Shown: positions 1 to 8,650 of the stretch, piece after piece | Numbering within the stretch: position 1 is the stretch's first letter | Layout: each line of letters starts with the position of its first letter | Translations under genes and position numbers: made by a program | Notes under the pieces: model-generated | Told to the model about the DNA's origin: nothing | Databases searched by the model: none | Seen by the model: the letters and a program-made list of their open reading frames with translations, nothing else | Source of the DNA: Lutibacter sp. B1 | GTDB taxonomy: Bacteria; Bacteroidota; Bacteroidia; Flavobacteriales; Flavobacteriaceae | Direction of reading: 5' to 3' | Length of the DNA: 64,000 bases | NCBI RefSeq assembly: GCF_012524075.1 | Contig: NZ_JAAZUI010000013.1 | Coordinates: 1-64,000 of the forward strand

Positions 1-262
1 TCTGAAAATCACTTGACTATGTCATTATTTTCTGCTAACTTCGCCAAACTGTTATACGTTATCAACGTTTTGATAGTGAAACTCTCAACGATGTCAATCG
101 TACAGTTTGAGTCGAAACTTCCATAAATGTCTCTTTCATTAGTATTTTAAAAATTGTACTTAATCCTATCTTTAATGAGTCCGAAAATGTCTATTTGGAA
201 CCCAAAAGGCTGATCATATTAAATACAACTTGTTATATCCTTTCAAATTTAACTATTTATTA
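1..262. repeat. Gene-poor stretch with two attC-like boxes
   Basis: No open reading frame is convincing here. Read on the minus strand, the boxes ATATAACAAG (229-238) and GTATAACAGT (48-57) are alike and about 180 bases apart, the size of a small gene cassette. A hairpin TATCAA-CGTT-TTGATA lies at 60-75, beside the second box. The boxes resemble the R'' end of integron attC sites, and the segment 29-47 resembles intergenic repeats that I recall from flavobacterial genomes. The stretch lies just past the 3' end of the recombinase gene. The call is tentative because only about 260 bases are visible. Confidence 0.35.
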
Positions 263-1450
263 TTAAAAATTTCCGGATAAACGTAGATTTATATTATTTT
301 TATTGGATTCAACTAAACTTTTCAATGCAATATCTAATGGACTTTCAATTTTCAATAAATCTTTTTTACTTACATGAGTATAAATCATTGTCGTTTCAGG
401 TTTAGCATGCCCTAAGAGTTCTTGTATATACCTTAAATCTATTCCATTCTCTAATAAATGGGTCGCATAACTATGCCTTAAAGTATGTGGGGTAACTCTT
501 TTAGTTATATTTGCCATTTGACACGATCTTTTTAAAAAACCTCTAACACTTTCTGCACTATATTTTTGTGAAGGAACTCCTTCAACAAAATAAACTTTTG
601 GATTGTAGCTGTTTATATAATTTAGCATAAGAGGTATAAAGCTTTCTGCTAGTATAATATTTCTATCTCGCCGTCCTTTGCTGTTTTTAACAATAATTTG
701 CCTTCTGTCTATATCAATATGTTTTAATTCTAAATTAAGGAGCTCACTTATACGTAAGCCGGCTGAGTATATCATTGCTAAAACAGCTCTGTGTTTTAAA
801 TTTTTTGTATAACGTAATAAGTCAATTATTTCTTCTTTTGAAAGTACTGTTGGCAAAATTTTACTTTTACTTGGACGTTTCAACTGAATTTCATCAATTT
901 TACATTCCGGACAAAAAGCTTTAAATAGTTTTATGGCACTTATAAACTGCCTGTGTGTACTTATGCTGTATTTTCTCGGAATAAAAATATCTTCAATAAA
1001 TTTTTCTACATGTCTGTTCGTTAAACTTATTAGAGGAATATCTTGTATATAATCAAAAAAATCGGCAATAAAAGTGTAATATGTTTTTATAGTACTTTCA
1101 CTATAACATTTACCTTTTAAATATCGTACATAATCTCTTAATATTTCTTTATTTTCTTCAGAAATAACTCTATTCTTTCTCTCAGGTTTTATCTGTAATT
1201 CATACTGTAAAGAAGCGTCACTTTTAAATTTTACATCATTTTTTAATGTTTCTTTTATTAAAAGTATATTTTTTGAGGTAAAATCAGAATGCCATCCACG
1301 TAAAGTTTTACTCCAAACAAAACATTTCAATTGTTTTATTTTAGATTTAATTTCATAATTGAATGGAAAAGTTACAAGTAATCTAACTTGATTTTTGTGC
1401 ACAACCTTTTGTAATAGGAGGATAGGTATTTTATTATGTATAATTTTCAT
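263..1450 (-). CDS. Tyrosine recombinase / integrase
   Basis: Site-specific DNA recombinase of the phage-integrase (Xer-like) superfamily. Residues about 1-95 form the extra N-terminal part seen in many Bacteroidota recombinases, 100-185 the SAM-like core-binding domain, and 200-375 the catalytic domain. The catalytic set is visible: Arg233 in GLRISEL, His322-x-x-Arg325 in HTLRH, His348 in LLGH, and nucleophile Tyr357 in MIYTHV. The tail reads ESPLD, which recalls the end of integron integrases. The extra insertion between the second and third catalytic patches that defines true IntI proteins is missing. The 5' end faces the 3' ends of two tRNA genes, and attC-like boxes lie past its 3' end. 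It may be the integrase of an integron-like array or of a tRNA-linked island. Confidence 0.9.
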   Translation of the reverse strand: MKIIHNKIPILLLQKVVHKNQVRLLVTFPFNYEIKSKIKQLKCFVWSKTLRGWHSDFTSKNILLIKETLKNDVKFKSDASLQYELQIKPERKNRVISEENKEILRDYVRYLKGKCYSESTIKTYYTFIADFFDYIQDIPLISLTNRHVEKFIEDIFIPRKYSISTHRQFISAIKLFKAFCPECKIDEIQLKRPSKSKILPTVLSKEEIIDLLRYTKNLKHRAVLAMIYSAGLRISELLNLELKHIDIDRRQIIVKNSKGRRDRNIILAESFIPLMLNYINSYNPKVYFVEGVPSQKYSAESVRGFLKRSCQMANITKRVTPHTLRHSYATHLLENGIDLRYIQELLGHAKPETTMIYTHVSKKDLLKIESPLDIALKSLVESNKNNINLRLSGNF

Positions 1451-1528
1451 AGCAATTCAAAAATACATAATTTATAATTATAAATTAAAATAATTTTGAT
1501 AGAAAATATGATTTTTTGAAGTAAAAAG

Positions 1529-1613
<85 letters not shown>

Positions 1614-1665
1614 ATTAATTAGTATGTATAAACAAAAAAAGTTAAGCATTTAGCTCAACTTTTTG

Positions 1666-1738
1666 TGACCGGGCTGGGGCTCGAACCCAGGACCACCTCC
1701 TTAAAAGGGAGGTGCTCTACCAACTGAGCTACCAGGTC
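1666..1738 (-). tRNA. tRNA-Lys (TTT)
   Basis: The minus strand folds as a 73-nt tRNA. The acceptor is GACCTGG/CCCGGTC with one G-T pair, the D-arm is AGCTCAGTTGGTAGAGC, the anticodon stem CCTCC/GGAGG encloses loop CTTTTAA (anticodon TTT), and the T-arm contains GGTTCGAGCC. CCA is not encoded. It probably shares a transcript with the tRNA-Leu 52 bases downstream. Confidence 0.96.
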
Positions 1739-1857
1739 AAAATGCTTTTCGCATTTGCGAGTGCAAATATACCATCAAAAATTTAGAATACAAGTTTTTT
1801 TATGTAGTTTTTTAAACGATATTTGTTTTCAATTTATATAGCAATTAAATTTACTTT

Positions 1858-2367
1858 ATGAGAATTGTATTACTGGGGTATATGGCTAGTGGGAAATCTG
1901 CTATAGGAAAAGCTTTAGCAAAAAAAAAGGATTTAAAAATTATTGATCTGGATAGTTATATTGAAGAAAGAGAACAAATGTCTATTTCTAATATATTTTC
2001 TGATAAAGGCGAAATCTATTTCAGAAAAAAAGAAGGAGAGTATCTTAATGAATTATTTGATTTATATGATAATTGCATTATTTCGGTGGGTGGAGGAACA
2101 CCTTGTTACGGAAATAATATGGATAGTATCTCTAAAAATTCGACAGCAATTTATTTAAAAGCATCAATTGATACTATTTTTAACAGATTACTTAGAGGTG
2201 CAGCAAAAAGACCTCTAGTTGCTACTATAGGTACTGATAATTTAAAAGAATATATAGCTAAACATTTATTTGAGAGAAGTCCTTATTACGAAAGGGCACA
2301 CAAAACAATTAAAGTTGATGATAAAAGTATTGATGAGAATGTTAATGCAATACTTCAACTACTCTAA
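1858..2367 (+). CDS. aroK: Shikimate kinase
   Basis: Cytosolic enzyme that phosphorylates shikimate to shikimate 3-phosphate with ATP, the fifth step of chorismate and aromatic amino acid synthesis. The P-loop GYMASGKS is at residues 7-14, the shikimate-binding Asp32 is in DLDSY, Arg56 is in FRKKE, the GGG turn is at 78-80 and the lid arginine is in AKRPL (about 116). At 169 aa it has the normal family length. The gene is monocistronic on the plus strand and its last 9 bases overlap the convergent phosphoribosyltransferase gene. Confidence 0.95.
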   Translation: MRIVLLGYMASGKSAIGKALAKKKDLKIIDLDSYIEEREQMSISNIFSDKGEIYFRKKEGEYLNELFDLYDNCIISVGGGTPCYGNNMDSISKNSTAIYLKASIDTIFNRLLRGAAKRPLVATIGTDNLKEYIAKHLFERSPYYERAHKTIKVDDKSIDENVNAILQLL

Positions 2368-2856
2368 AACAGCATAAGATTCATTTTCATTAAACAACAC
2401 CGACACATGCTCGTGCATTGAGGTTGATAATGATAGTCCTTTAAAATCTGCTTTTACAGGATATTTTTTATGATTTCTATTTATTAAAACAGCCGTTTTA
2501 AATCTTTTTAAAGGTACTTCTAAAAAATGTTTAATACCATAAATTAATGTAGCTCCGGAATTTAAAACATCATCAACTAAAACAATAGATTTATTTTTAT
2601 AGAGATTAGACTCTAAGTCTGTTGTAATAGGTTTTAACGGATTTTTTTTGTCAATAATTACTTCGCAGAGTACAATTTTTAAATTTGAAATATCATTTAA
2701 AAAATGTGCAATATTTTGAGCAAAAATAAACCCATTTCCATTAATACCGGCAATTATAATTTCTTTTTCATTATAATTATCTTCTAATATTTGATATGCA
2801 ATTCTTCTTGTTTTATTATGAATTTGCTCGTTACTTAAAATTATTGAACTATCCAT
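2359..2856 (-). CDS. Phosphoribosyltransferase-domain protein (PyrR-like)
   Basis: Type I PRTase fold with the PRPP-binding loop IVLVDDVLNSGATL at residues 91-104, including the acidic pair Asp95-Asp96. The 165-aa length fits the PyrR/hypoxanthine PRTase group. The base-specific hood cannot be read by eye, so the substrate is unknown: it may be a pyrimidine regulator/UPRTase-like protein or a nucleobase salvage enzyme. It is the last gene of a minus-strand set (S4 protein, methyltransferase, PRTase) with gaps of a few bases or overlaps, so co-transcription is likely. Confidence 0.82.
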   Translation of the reverse strand: MDSSIILSNEQIHNKTRRIAYQILEDNYNEKEIIIAGINGNGFIFAQNIAHFLNDISNLKIVLCEVIIDKKNPLKPITTDLESNLYKNKSIVLVDDVLNSGATLIYGIKHFLEVPLKRFKTAVLINRNHKKYPVKADFKGLSLSTSMHEHVSVLFNENESYAVLE

Positions 2857-2861
2857 TTTGT

Positions 2862-3464
2862 TTATTTTTTCTCAAAGATAAAAAACAATTCTCTACCAAA
2901 CCTAGGTTTAATTGAATTATAGCATTTTTCTAACGTTTTAATTTTAAATTTTTCTGAAAATAAATGAATATACTCATCAAAACTACCGCCAAATGGTGGC
3001 CCTTCTTCAGTTAATTCAAAATCGAATAATAAACCTACTAATCTCCCTTTTGGTTTAAGTAAGTTATACATTTTATCAACATAATTTTTTCTTTGGCTAG
3101 GGTGTAAAGCACAAAAAAATATATGTTCTATTATTAAATTATAAGTGTTTATATGTTCAAAAAAATCTTGATGTACTAAATGTTTTTCAGGAAATTCAGT
3201 TATTCGTTCTTTAAAATTAATCAATGGTTGCTCAACTACATCTAATACAATTACATTTTCGAACCCATTGTTAAAAAAATACTCAGCTTCATAAGCATTT
3301 CCGGCACCAGGTATAAGAATATCAATTTTTTTATTTTTTAAGTGATCAATATAATTTTTTATTGGGTTAGAAACATTACCAATATCCCAAACCGTTTTGT
3401 TTTGTTTATAGGTTGTCTCCCAATAGTATTTATCCAAGTTGGCTTTATTCATCTTGAAATTCAT
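2862..3464 (-). CDS. TPMT-like SAM-dependent methyltransferase
   Basis: A 200-aa methyltransferase of the thiopurine S-methyltransferase family. The N-terminal YYWETTYKQNKTVWDIG segment is typical of the family. Motif I follows as ILIPGAGNAYEAEYF (about 49-63), then an acidic post-strand residue in VIVLDV, and GPPFGG near the C-terminus. In bacteria the family methylates small thiol, selenium, tellurium or halide acceptors, and the acceptor here is unknown. The 5' end overlaps the S4-domain gene by 20 bases, and the PRTase gene starts 5 bases after its stop, so the three genes appear translationally linked. Confidence 0.85.
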   Translation of the reverse strand: MNFKMNKANLDKYYWETTYKQNKTVWDIGNVSNPIKNYIDHLKNKKIDILIPGAGNAYEAEYFFNNGFENVIVLDVVEQPLINFKERITEFPEKHLVHQDFFEHINTYNLIIEHIFFCALHPSQRKNYVDKMYNLLKPKGRLVGLLFDFELTEEGPPFGGSFDEYIHLFSEKFKIKTLEKCYNSIKPRFGRELFFIFEKK

Positions 3465-3810
3465 CTAAATCTCTTCTGTCTTTTTTAGTTGGCCTTCCGG
3501 TGCCTTTTTTGCGGTAATAATCTTTTGAATATTTCAAAAGCTCAAATTTTTTAAATTCTTCTGCGGGCGTTATATCTTTTCTGTATAAATCAACTAATTT
3601 GGCTCCAACACGACTTGTAGGTATATCCAACACTTCTATAACATAATTAATTTGATCTTTTCTAACAGTTATTTTTTCACCATTAAAAATTAGTTTGGAT
3701 GGCTTAATAGTATCACCATTTATTTTAACATGACCCTTTTTACAAGCTTCAGTTGCAATATTTCTGGTTTTAAAATAGCGTATGCACCATAAATATTTAT
3801 CTATTCTCAT
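3445..3810 (-). CDS. S4-domain RNA-binding protein (Hsp15/HslR-like)
   Basis: Small basic protein of 121 aa. The N-terminal S4 fold (residues about 1-62) starts MRIDKYLWCIRYFKTRN and has the KGHVKINGDTIKPS turn. The rest is a charged tail with KKGTGRPTKKDRRDLD. This layout matches Hsp15/HslR-type proteins, which bind stalled 50S subunits carrying peptidyl-tRNA. It is first in the minus-strand group with the methyltransferase and PRTase genes, and divergent from the FKBP lipoprotein gene 78 bases away. Confidence 0.88.
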   Translation of the reverse strand: MRIDKYLWCIRYFKTRNIATEACKKGHVKINGDTIKPSKLIFNGEKITVRKDQINYVIEVLDIPTSRVGAKLVDLYRKDITPAEEFKKFELLKYSKDYYRKKGTGRPTKKDRRDLDEFQDE

Positions 3811-3888
3811 TTAATAAGTTAAAATTTTCTTATAATCTTTTAACAAAGATATTAAAATAGTATCTTGCGCGTCTAAAAATTTACATGA

Positions 3889-4716
3889 ATGAAATTTAAA
3901 AATTTATATTTAATAGCTGTTTTAAGTTTACTGTTTATTGCTTGTGGCGGAGGCGGAGGTGATAAAGATAATTTTGATGCTGCTGAACAAGCTGTAATTG
4001 ATAATACTGCATTAGTAGAATATTTACAAACACACTATTTAAATGAGGAAGATGATGGAATTTGGACTATAACCAACGGAGAAACTCCTTTAATGGAACA
4101 AGTTGAAGTACAGGATATTACTAAAGACGATATTTCATATAAATTATATTACTTAATCCAAAATGAGGGAGTTACTATTTCTCCAACAAGGGCAGATTCT
4201 GTTCTTGTAACTTATACCGGAACATTGTTAGATAGCACAGTTTTTGATGGTAGTTCAAATCTTATTTGGTGGTCTCTAACAAGCTTGATTGATGGGTGGA
4301 GTTATGGATTTACTAATTTTAAGGGAGGAAACAAAGTTGTAAATACTGACGAGTCTTTTTATTATGAAGATTATGGTAAAGGGATTTTGTTTATTCCATC
4401 AGGATTAGGATATGGTAATACAGCTTATACAAGTATACCACAAAATTCACCTCTAATATTCCAAATAACTTTACAAGATGTTAATAAATCTGATGATGAC
4501 AATGATGGAATTTTATCTATTTTAGAAGATATAGATAATGATGGTAATGTAAAAAATGATGATACAGATGAAGACGGAATTGCTAATTATTTAGACGTAG
4601 ATGATGATGGTGACGGTATTTATACCAAAGATGAAGATATTGATGGAGATGGAGACCCAACAAATGATGATACTGATGGTGATGGAATACCAAATTATTT
4701 AGATAAAGATAACTAA
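3889..4716 (+). CDS. FKBP-type peptidyl-prolyl isomerase lipoprotein with Asp-rich C-terminal repeats
   Basis: Predicted lipoprotein with a basic start, a hydrophobic stretch and the lipobox LFIAC (Cys19), followed by a run of glycines. Residues about 92-196 form an FKBP domain (DSVLVTYTGTLLDSTVFD, LIFQITL), which catalyses prolyl isomerisation. From about residue 200 to the end come Asp/Asn/Gly repeats such as DDDNDGI and DTDGDGIPNYLD, which match thrombospondin type-3-like calcium-binding repeats. The periplasmic or surface placement suggests folding of exported proteins, as proposed for the gliding-motility FKBPs of flavobacteria. It is followed by a strong terminator. Confidence 0.9.
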   Translation: MKFKNLYLIAVLSLLFIACGGGGGDKDNFDAAEQAVIDNTALVEYLQTHYLNEEDDGIWTITNGETPLMEQVEVQDITKDDISYKLYYLIQNEGVTISPTRADSVLVTYTGTLLDSTVFDGSSNLIWWSLTSLIDGWSYGFTNFKGGNKVVNTDESFYYEDYGKGILFIPSGLGYGNTAYTSIPQNSPLIFQITLQDVNKSDDDNDGILSILEDIDNDGNVKNDDTDEDGIANYLDVDDDGDGIYTKDEDIDGDGDPTNDDTDGDGIPNYLDKDN

Positions 4717-4717
4717 T

Positions 4718-4748
4718 AAAAAAGCTCGCAAATTGCGAGCTTTTTTAT
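4718..4748 (+). terminator. Rho-independent terminator after the FKBP gene
   Basis: The inverted repeat GCTCGCAA/TTGCGAGC is flanked by A-run and T-run, starting within a few bases of the stop codon. Confidence 0.85.
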
Positions 4749-4883
4749 TATAAATTTTTATGATTTCTCCACCCTGATTTAGATAGTCTATTTCCTTTCG
4801 TGTTATCTAAATTGGCAATATTTTAATTAATACAAAGCTGTCTACAATAATAATGGGTTAAATAAATAGACAATTATTTAAAC

Positions 4884-4916
4884 TAAAAAAAGCCTGTTTG
4901 TAACAGGCTTTTTTTC
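4884..4916. terminator. Terminator, minus-strand barrel gene
   Basis: The stem AGCCTGTT/AACAGGCT with a 3-base loop is flanked by an A-run on the left and a T-run on the right, so it can work in both directions. It lies 18 bases past the stop of the outer-membrane protein gene. Confidence 0.8.
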
Positions 4917-4933
4917 AGTATATTGTAATATAA

Positions 4934-5542
4934 TTAGTTCGAAAAACGGTAAGATAAACTTAAAATAAATTGTTCAGGTCTAGAATCAATTCTATATTCA
5001 GGAGTTTCTGTTATGTTTTTATTGATGAATGATGCTTCATTTTCACTAAAACCTCTTTCATATCGTGCATCAATTCCCAACCTACCTATCTCAACACCTA
5101 CACCTAAATTAACACCAACAGTTAAATCGTTTTCTACTTCGTCATAATTAAAATTTTCAAATTCACTGTCTAATATATATTGGAAAGAAGGTCCAACAAA
5201 AGCACTTAATGGTCCAAATACTTTAAAACCAACTAAAACAGGAACGTCTAATTTAGAAATTTCTAAATCACCATTATTATATTCGCTTTTTGTTTTGGTA
5301 TAAACCAATTCGGGGCGTAAGTATAACGGTCCTAAATTATATTTTCCATACACACCAACGTGAAAACCAGATTTACTGTCACCTTCATCATCAATTGCTT
5401 GTTTAGTGTCGTTAATAATTTCAGAATAATCACCATTGGAATTGTAGCTGATTCCTGCTTTAATACCATATTCACCTTGAGCTTTAGCAGCAAAAATTGT
5501 TGCAAATAAAGTAAATACTAATAATAGATTTCTTTTTTTCAT
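4934..5542 (-). CDS. Outer-membrane beta-barrel protein (PorT-like)
   Basis: A 202-aa protein with a signal peptide of about 21 residues ending FAAKAQ. A small barrel follows, with alternating strands and a C-terminal strand ending in aromatic residues (FILSLSYRFSN), as expected for BAM-dependent insertion. It resembles the PorT-family/OmpW-sized barrels that are abundant in Bacteroidota. The exact role is unknown, and nothing in the sequence separates a structural porin from a secretion accessory barrel. It lies 47 bases downstream of the transketolase gene, possibly in the same transcript, and ends at a hairpin terminator. Confidence 0.82.
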   Translation of the reverse strand: MKKRNLLLVFTLFATIFAAKAQGEYGIKAGISYNSNGDYSEIINDTKQAIDDEGDSKSGFHVGVYGKYNLGPLYLRPELVYTKTKSEYNNGDLEISKLDVPVLVGFKVFGPLSAFVGPSFQYILDSEFENFNYDEVENDLTVGVNLGVGVEIGRLGIDARYERGFSENEASFINKNITETPEYRIDSRPEQFILSLSYRFSN

Positions 5543-5589
5543 AAATTTTTATTTAGAAGTTATAAATTTAAAACGTGGTAAATATAAAG

Positions 5590-6543
5590 TTATTTTCTAT
5601 TTATTGCTTTCTCGGCAGCTTTTACAATAGCTTTATTGTTTAAACCGTACTTTTCCATAAGTTCTTCCGGTGTTCCAGATTCGCCAAAACTATCGTTCAC
5701 CGCAACAAATTCTTGTGGTACAGGTTTATTTTGAACAAGTAATCTTGAAACGCTTTCACCTAAACCACCTAAAATATTGTGTTCTTCAGCAGTTACAATG
5801 CAACCTGTTTTAGCAATAGATTTTAAAATTGCTTCATCATCTAAAGGCTTTATGGTATGAATATTTATAACTTCAGCGCTAATTCCTTTAGCTTCAAGAG
5901 CTTCTGCTGCTTGTATGGCTTCCCATACTAAATGTCCGGTAGCAACTATAGTAACGTCTGTTCCTTCATTCAGCATTATAGCTTTGCCAATTTCAAATTT
6001 TTGGTTTTCAGGTGTAAAAATTGGTACTTTCGGACGACCAAATCGTAAATAAACCGGACCAACATGTTCTACAATTGCAATAGTAGCTGCTTTAGTTTGG
6101 TTGTAATCACACGTATTAATTACGGTCATGCCCGGTAGCATCTTCATTAAACCAATATCTTCTAAAATTTGATGAGTTGCTCCATCTTCACCTAAAGTTA
6201 AACCTGCATGTGAAGCGCATATCTTTACATTTTTACCTGAATAAGCGATAGATTGACGGATTTGATCGTAAACTCTTCCTGTAGAGAAGTTGGCGAAAGT
6301 TCCTGTGAAAGGTATTTTTCCTCCAATTGTTAGTCCGGCAGCAATACCCATCATATTGGCTTCAGCTATACCAATTTGAAAAAATCTGTCAGGATGATTT
6401 TCAATAAATTTTTCCATTTTTAGAGAACCTATTAAATCGGCACAAAGTGCTACTACATTTTCATTTGTTTCTCCTAATTCAGCTAATCCTGCACCAAAAC
6501 CTGATCTGGTGTCTTGTTTTTCGGTATAAGTATATTTTTTCAT
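5590..6543 (-). CDS. Transketolase, C-terminal subunit
   Basis: Pyrimidine-binding and C-terminal domains of a split transketolase (317 aa). It includes the FFQIGIAEANMMGIAAG segment, which carries the catalytic Glu that activates thiamine diphosphate, then SHAGLTLGEDGATHQ, and the C-terminal domain with TAEEHNILGGLG. The enzyme needs the separate N-terminal subunit that binds the diphosphate part of the cofactor. That partner is usually encoded directly upstream, but here the upstream neighbour is Maf, 51 bases away, and no N-terminal subunit gene lies in the window. The pathway is the non-oxidative pentose phosphate route. Confidence 0.93.
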   Translation of the reverse strand: MKKYTYTEKQDTRSGFGAGLAELGETNENVVALCADLIGSLKMEKFIENHPDRFFQIGIAEANMMGIAAGLTIGGKIPFTGTFANFSTGRVYDQIRQSIAYSGKNVKICASHAGLTLGEDGATHQILEDIGLMKMLPGMTVINTCDYNQTKAATIAIVEHVGPVYLRFGRPKVPIFTPENQKFEIGKAIMLNEGTDVTIVATGHLVWEAIQAAEALEAKGISAEVINIHTIKPLDDEAILKSIAKTGCIVTAEEHNILGGLGESVSRLLVQNKPVPQEFVAVNDSFGESGTPEELMEKYGLNNKAIVKAAEKAINRK

Positions 6544-6594
6544 TTGGGTTTTATTAAAAATCGATTCAAAAATAAGTATATATAATATAAAAAA

Positions 6595-7176
6595 CTAAAA
6601 TTTTATCAATTCATCATATAATTTATGAATAGGCAAGCCCATAACATTAAAGTAGCTGCCTTCAATTTTTGTAACACCTATAAAACCAAGCCATTCCTGT
6701 ATTCCGTAAGCACCTGCTTTATCAAAAGGTTTATAATTTGTTACATAATATTCTATTTCATTTTTTGTGAAATTTTTAAAATAAACGTTTGTAACATCAA
6801 AAAAAGTTTTTTGATGTTTAGTGTTTTTAATACAAACTGATGAAATTACCTTATGACTTGTTCCCGACAAATTAGTTAGCATTTCAATAGCTTGTTTCTT
6901 GTTTTTAGGTTTTTCTAAAGCTTTATTGTTATGCCAAACTATAGTATCAGCTGTAATTAATAGTTCATTTTCGTTCAAATCATTTTCAAATGCATTTGCT
7001 TTCAGATTAGCTAAAAAGTTGGTTATTTCTTCTTCTTTTAAGTTTGAAGGATAATTTTCTTCAACATTTTTTAGTTTTATTAAAAAATCAATATCCATTC
7101 CTTTTAATAATTCTTGACGTCTTGGAGATGATGAAGCTAGTATGATTTGTTTGTTTTTTAATTTTTCTGAAAGCAT
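6595..7176 (-). CDS. maf: Maf-like nucleoside triphosphate pyrophosphatase
   Basis: Maf/HAM1-fold pyrophosphatase that hydrolyses non-canonical or dTTP/UTP-type nucleotides to monophosphates. The signature ASSSPRRQELL is at residues 14-24, TADTIVW follows near 74, and KAGAYGIQEW lies near the C-terminus. The 193-aa length is typical. Only one base separates it from the UbiA gene upstream, so the two are almost certainly co-transcribed. It has been linked to house-cleaning and septation control in other bacteria. Confidence 0.93.
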   Translation of the reverse strand: MLSEKLKNKQIILASSSPRRQELLKGMDIDFLIKLKNVEENYPSNLKEEEITNFLANLKANAFENDLNENELLITADTIVWHNNKALEKPKNKKQAIEMLTNLSGTSHKVISSVCIKNTKHQKTFFDVTNVYFKNFTKNEIEYYVTNYKPFDKAGAYGIQEWLGFIGVTKIEGSYFNVMGLPIHKLYDELIKF

Positions 7177-7177
7177 A

Positions 7178-8086
7178 TTACAATTTTAATGAAAGGATTA
7201 CTAATGAATTTATGCCTAAAAACATGATAATTTTTAATAATGTACTTAATTTATTCAAATTTTTAGGCGTTTTTACATTAAGTAGTTTTATAGCTACATA
7301 CAAAATTGGTAAAAAAGTACCTATAAGTAAATACAACATTGTAAATTTATATTCAAATGAATATTTTATGAGTATAAATAAAAGTAAACTTAACGGAAAA
7401 GCACAAATAACAGAAGCTAAATACCTTGTTCTTTTTCTTCCAACTAAAATAGGTAAAGTATTCATATTTAATGCATAATCACCATTTATATCTTCTATAT
7501 CTTTAATAATTTCTCTAATAAGGTTTAGAAAAAAAGCAAAAAAAGATAAAAACCAAACCGAATATATTATCAGTTGCTGCGAGTGTGTTTTTATGCTGAA
7601 ATCAATATCAAACCAAATTATAATAAGTATGCTTATTGCAATTAGAAATGACACAATAACATTACCAATTAAAGGTTTTGATTTAAAGTTTTTAGAATAA
7701 TAGTAGAGTAGAAGCGAAGCACCAATAAAAAGGAATGAAAATGTTGGTTTTTGAATGTTTAAAGATAGATAAATTCCTAAAGCAATACCAATTGTATTAA
7801 TTAATAAGTACAGTTTTTTACCTTTATCTACAGTTATTTTTTTTGAAATAATTACTTTCTCGGGTTTATTTATCAAATCAGTATTTACATCAAAAATATC
7901 ATTGATAATATAGCCGGAAGCTGTAATTAGAATTATTGAAAATATCAGAATAAAAAATTGAAAAACAGTTAGGTTGTTAGAAATATTAAAAGATGAAAAA
8001 AAATAGAATTTAATTAGTAATTGAGTGTATAGAATTAACAGTAAATTTTTCCATCTAATCAATTTAAAAAATGCTGATAAATCCAT
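7178..8086 (-). CDS. UbiA-family prenyltransferase (GGGP synthase-like)
   Basis: Integral membrane prenyltransferase of 302 aa with about eight or nine hydrophobic helices. The first Asp-rich motif NDIFDVNTD is at residues 62-70, and the second lies in the region around DIEDINGD (about 196-203). In Bacteroidota, members next to maf are annotated as geranylgeranylglycerol-phosphate geranylgeranyltransferases, a lipid function better known from archaea. A menaquinone or haem prenylation role cannot be excluded from sequence alone. It lies between smpB (5-base gap) and maf (1-base gap) in a minus-strand operon. Confidence 0.85.
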   Translation of the reverse strand: MDLSAFFKLIRWKNLLLILYTQLLIKFYFFSSFNISNNLTVFQFFILIFSIILITASGYIINDIFDVNTDLINKPEKVIISKKITVDKGKKLYLLINTIGIALGIYLSLNIQKPTFSFLFIGASLLLYYYSKNFKSKPLIGNVIVSFLIAISILIIIWFDIDFSIKTHSQQLIIYSVWFLSFFAFFLNLIREIIKDIEDINGDYALNMNTLPILVGRKRTRYLASVICAFPLSLLLFILIKYSFEYKFTMLYLLIGTFLPILYVAIKLLNVKTPKNLNKLSTLLKIIMFLGINSLVILSLKL

Positions 8087-8091
8087 TAATC

Positions 8092-8550
8092 TTAATTAAA
8101 ATTCTTCTTAATTCTATCTAAATTAATTTTATTTTCCCTGTTTTTTATAGTATCTCTTTTATCGAATATTTTTTTTCCTTTACAAAGGGCAATTTCTAAT
8201 TTGGCCCAACCTTTTTCTGTTAAAAATAAGCGGAGAGGTACAATGGTTAAACCAACATTTTGAACTTCTTTCTGTAATTTTTTTAATTCGCGCTTATTTA
8301 ATAAAAGTTTACGCTCACTTTTTGGTTTGTGATTGTAGGAATTACCGTATAAATATTCTTCAATAAACATATTAATTACAAATAGTTCACCTTTTTCATT
8401 AAACTCACAAAAACTCTCTGTAATTCTGGCTTTACTTTCTCTAATAGATTTTATCTCGGTACCGGTTAGTTGAATACCTGCAATATATTTATCTAATATC
8501 TCGTATTCGAAACGAGCTTTTTTATTTTGTATGTTAATTTTCTTTTGCAT
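8092..8550 (-). CDS. smpB: SsrA-binding protein SmpB
   Basis: Partner of tmRNA in trans-translation, which rescues stalled ribosomes. The 152-aa protein starts INIQNKKARFEYEILDKY, keeps GTEIKSIRESKA and EEYLYGNSYNHKPKSERKLLL, and ends in a basic tail with KKIFDKRDTIKNRE, all family hallmarks. It is the first gene of the minus-strand smpB-ubiA-maf group. No tmRNA gene was recognised in this window. Confidence 0.96.
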   Translation of the reverse strand: MQKKINIQNKKARFEYEILDKYIAGIQLTGTEIKSIRESKARITESFCEFNEKGELFVINMFIEEYLYGNSYNHKPKSERKLLLNKRELKKLQKEVQNVGLTIVPLRLFLTEKGWAKLEIALCKGKKIFDKRDTIKNRENKINLDRIKKNFN

Positions 8551-8650
8551 AAATGTTTCGCAAAAATAATTATTTATACTGAATTTATGAATTATACGTC
8601 AATGTAAATATTTTTATTTGAGTTATTTAATAAAGCCTTATAAATAAGCG

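Noticed and set aside
263-1450. Calling the integrase a true integron integrase IntI
   Set aside because: The catalytic motifs and ESPLD tail fit, but the IntI-specific insertion between patches two and three is absent, so only an integron-like role is proposed.
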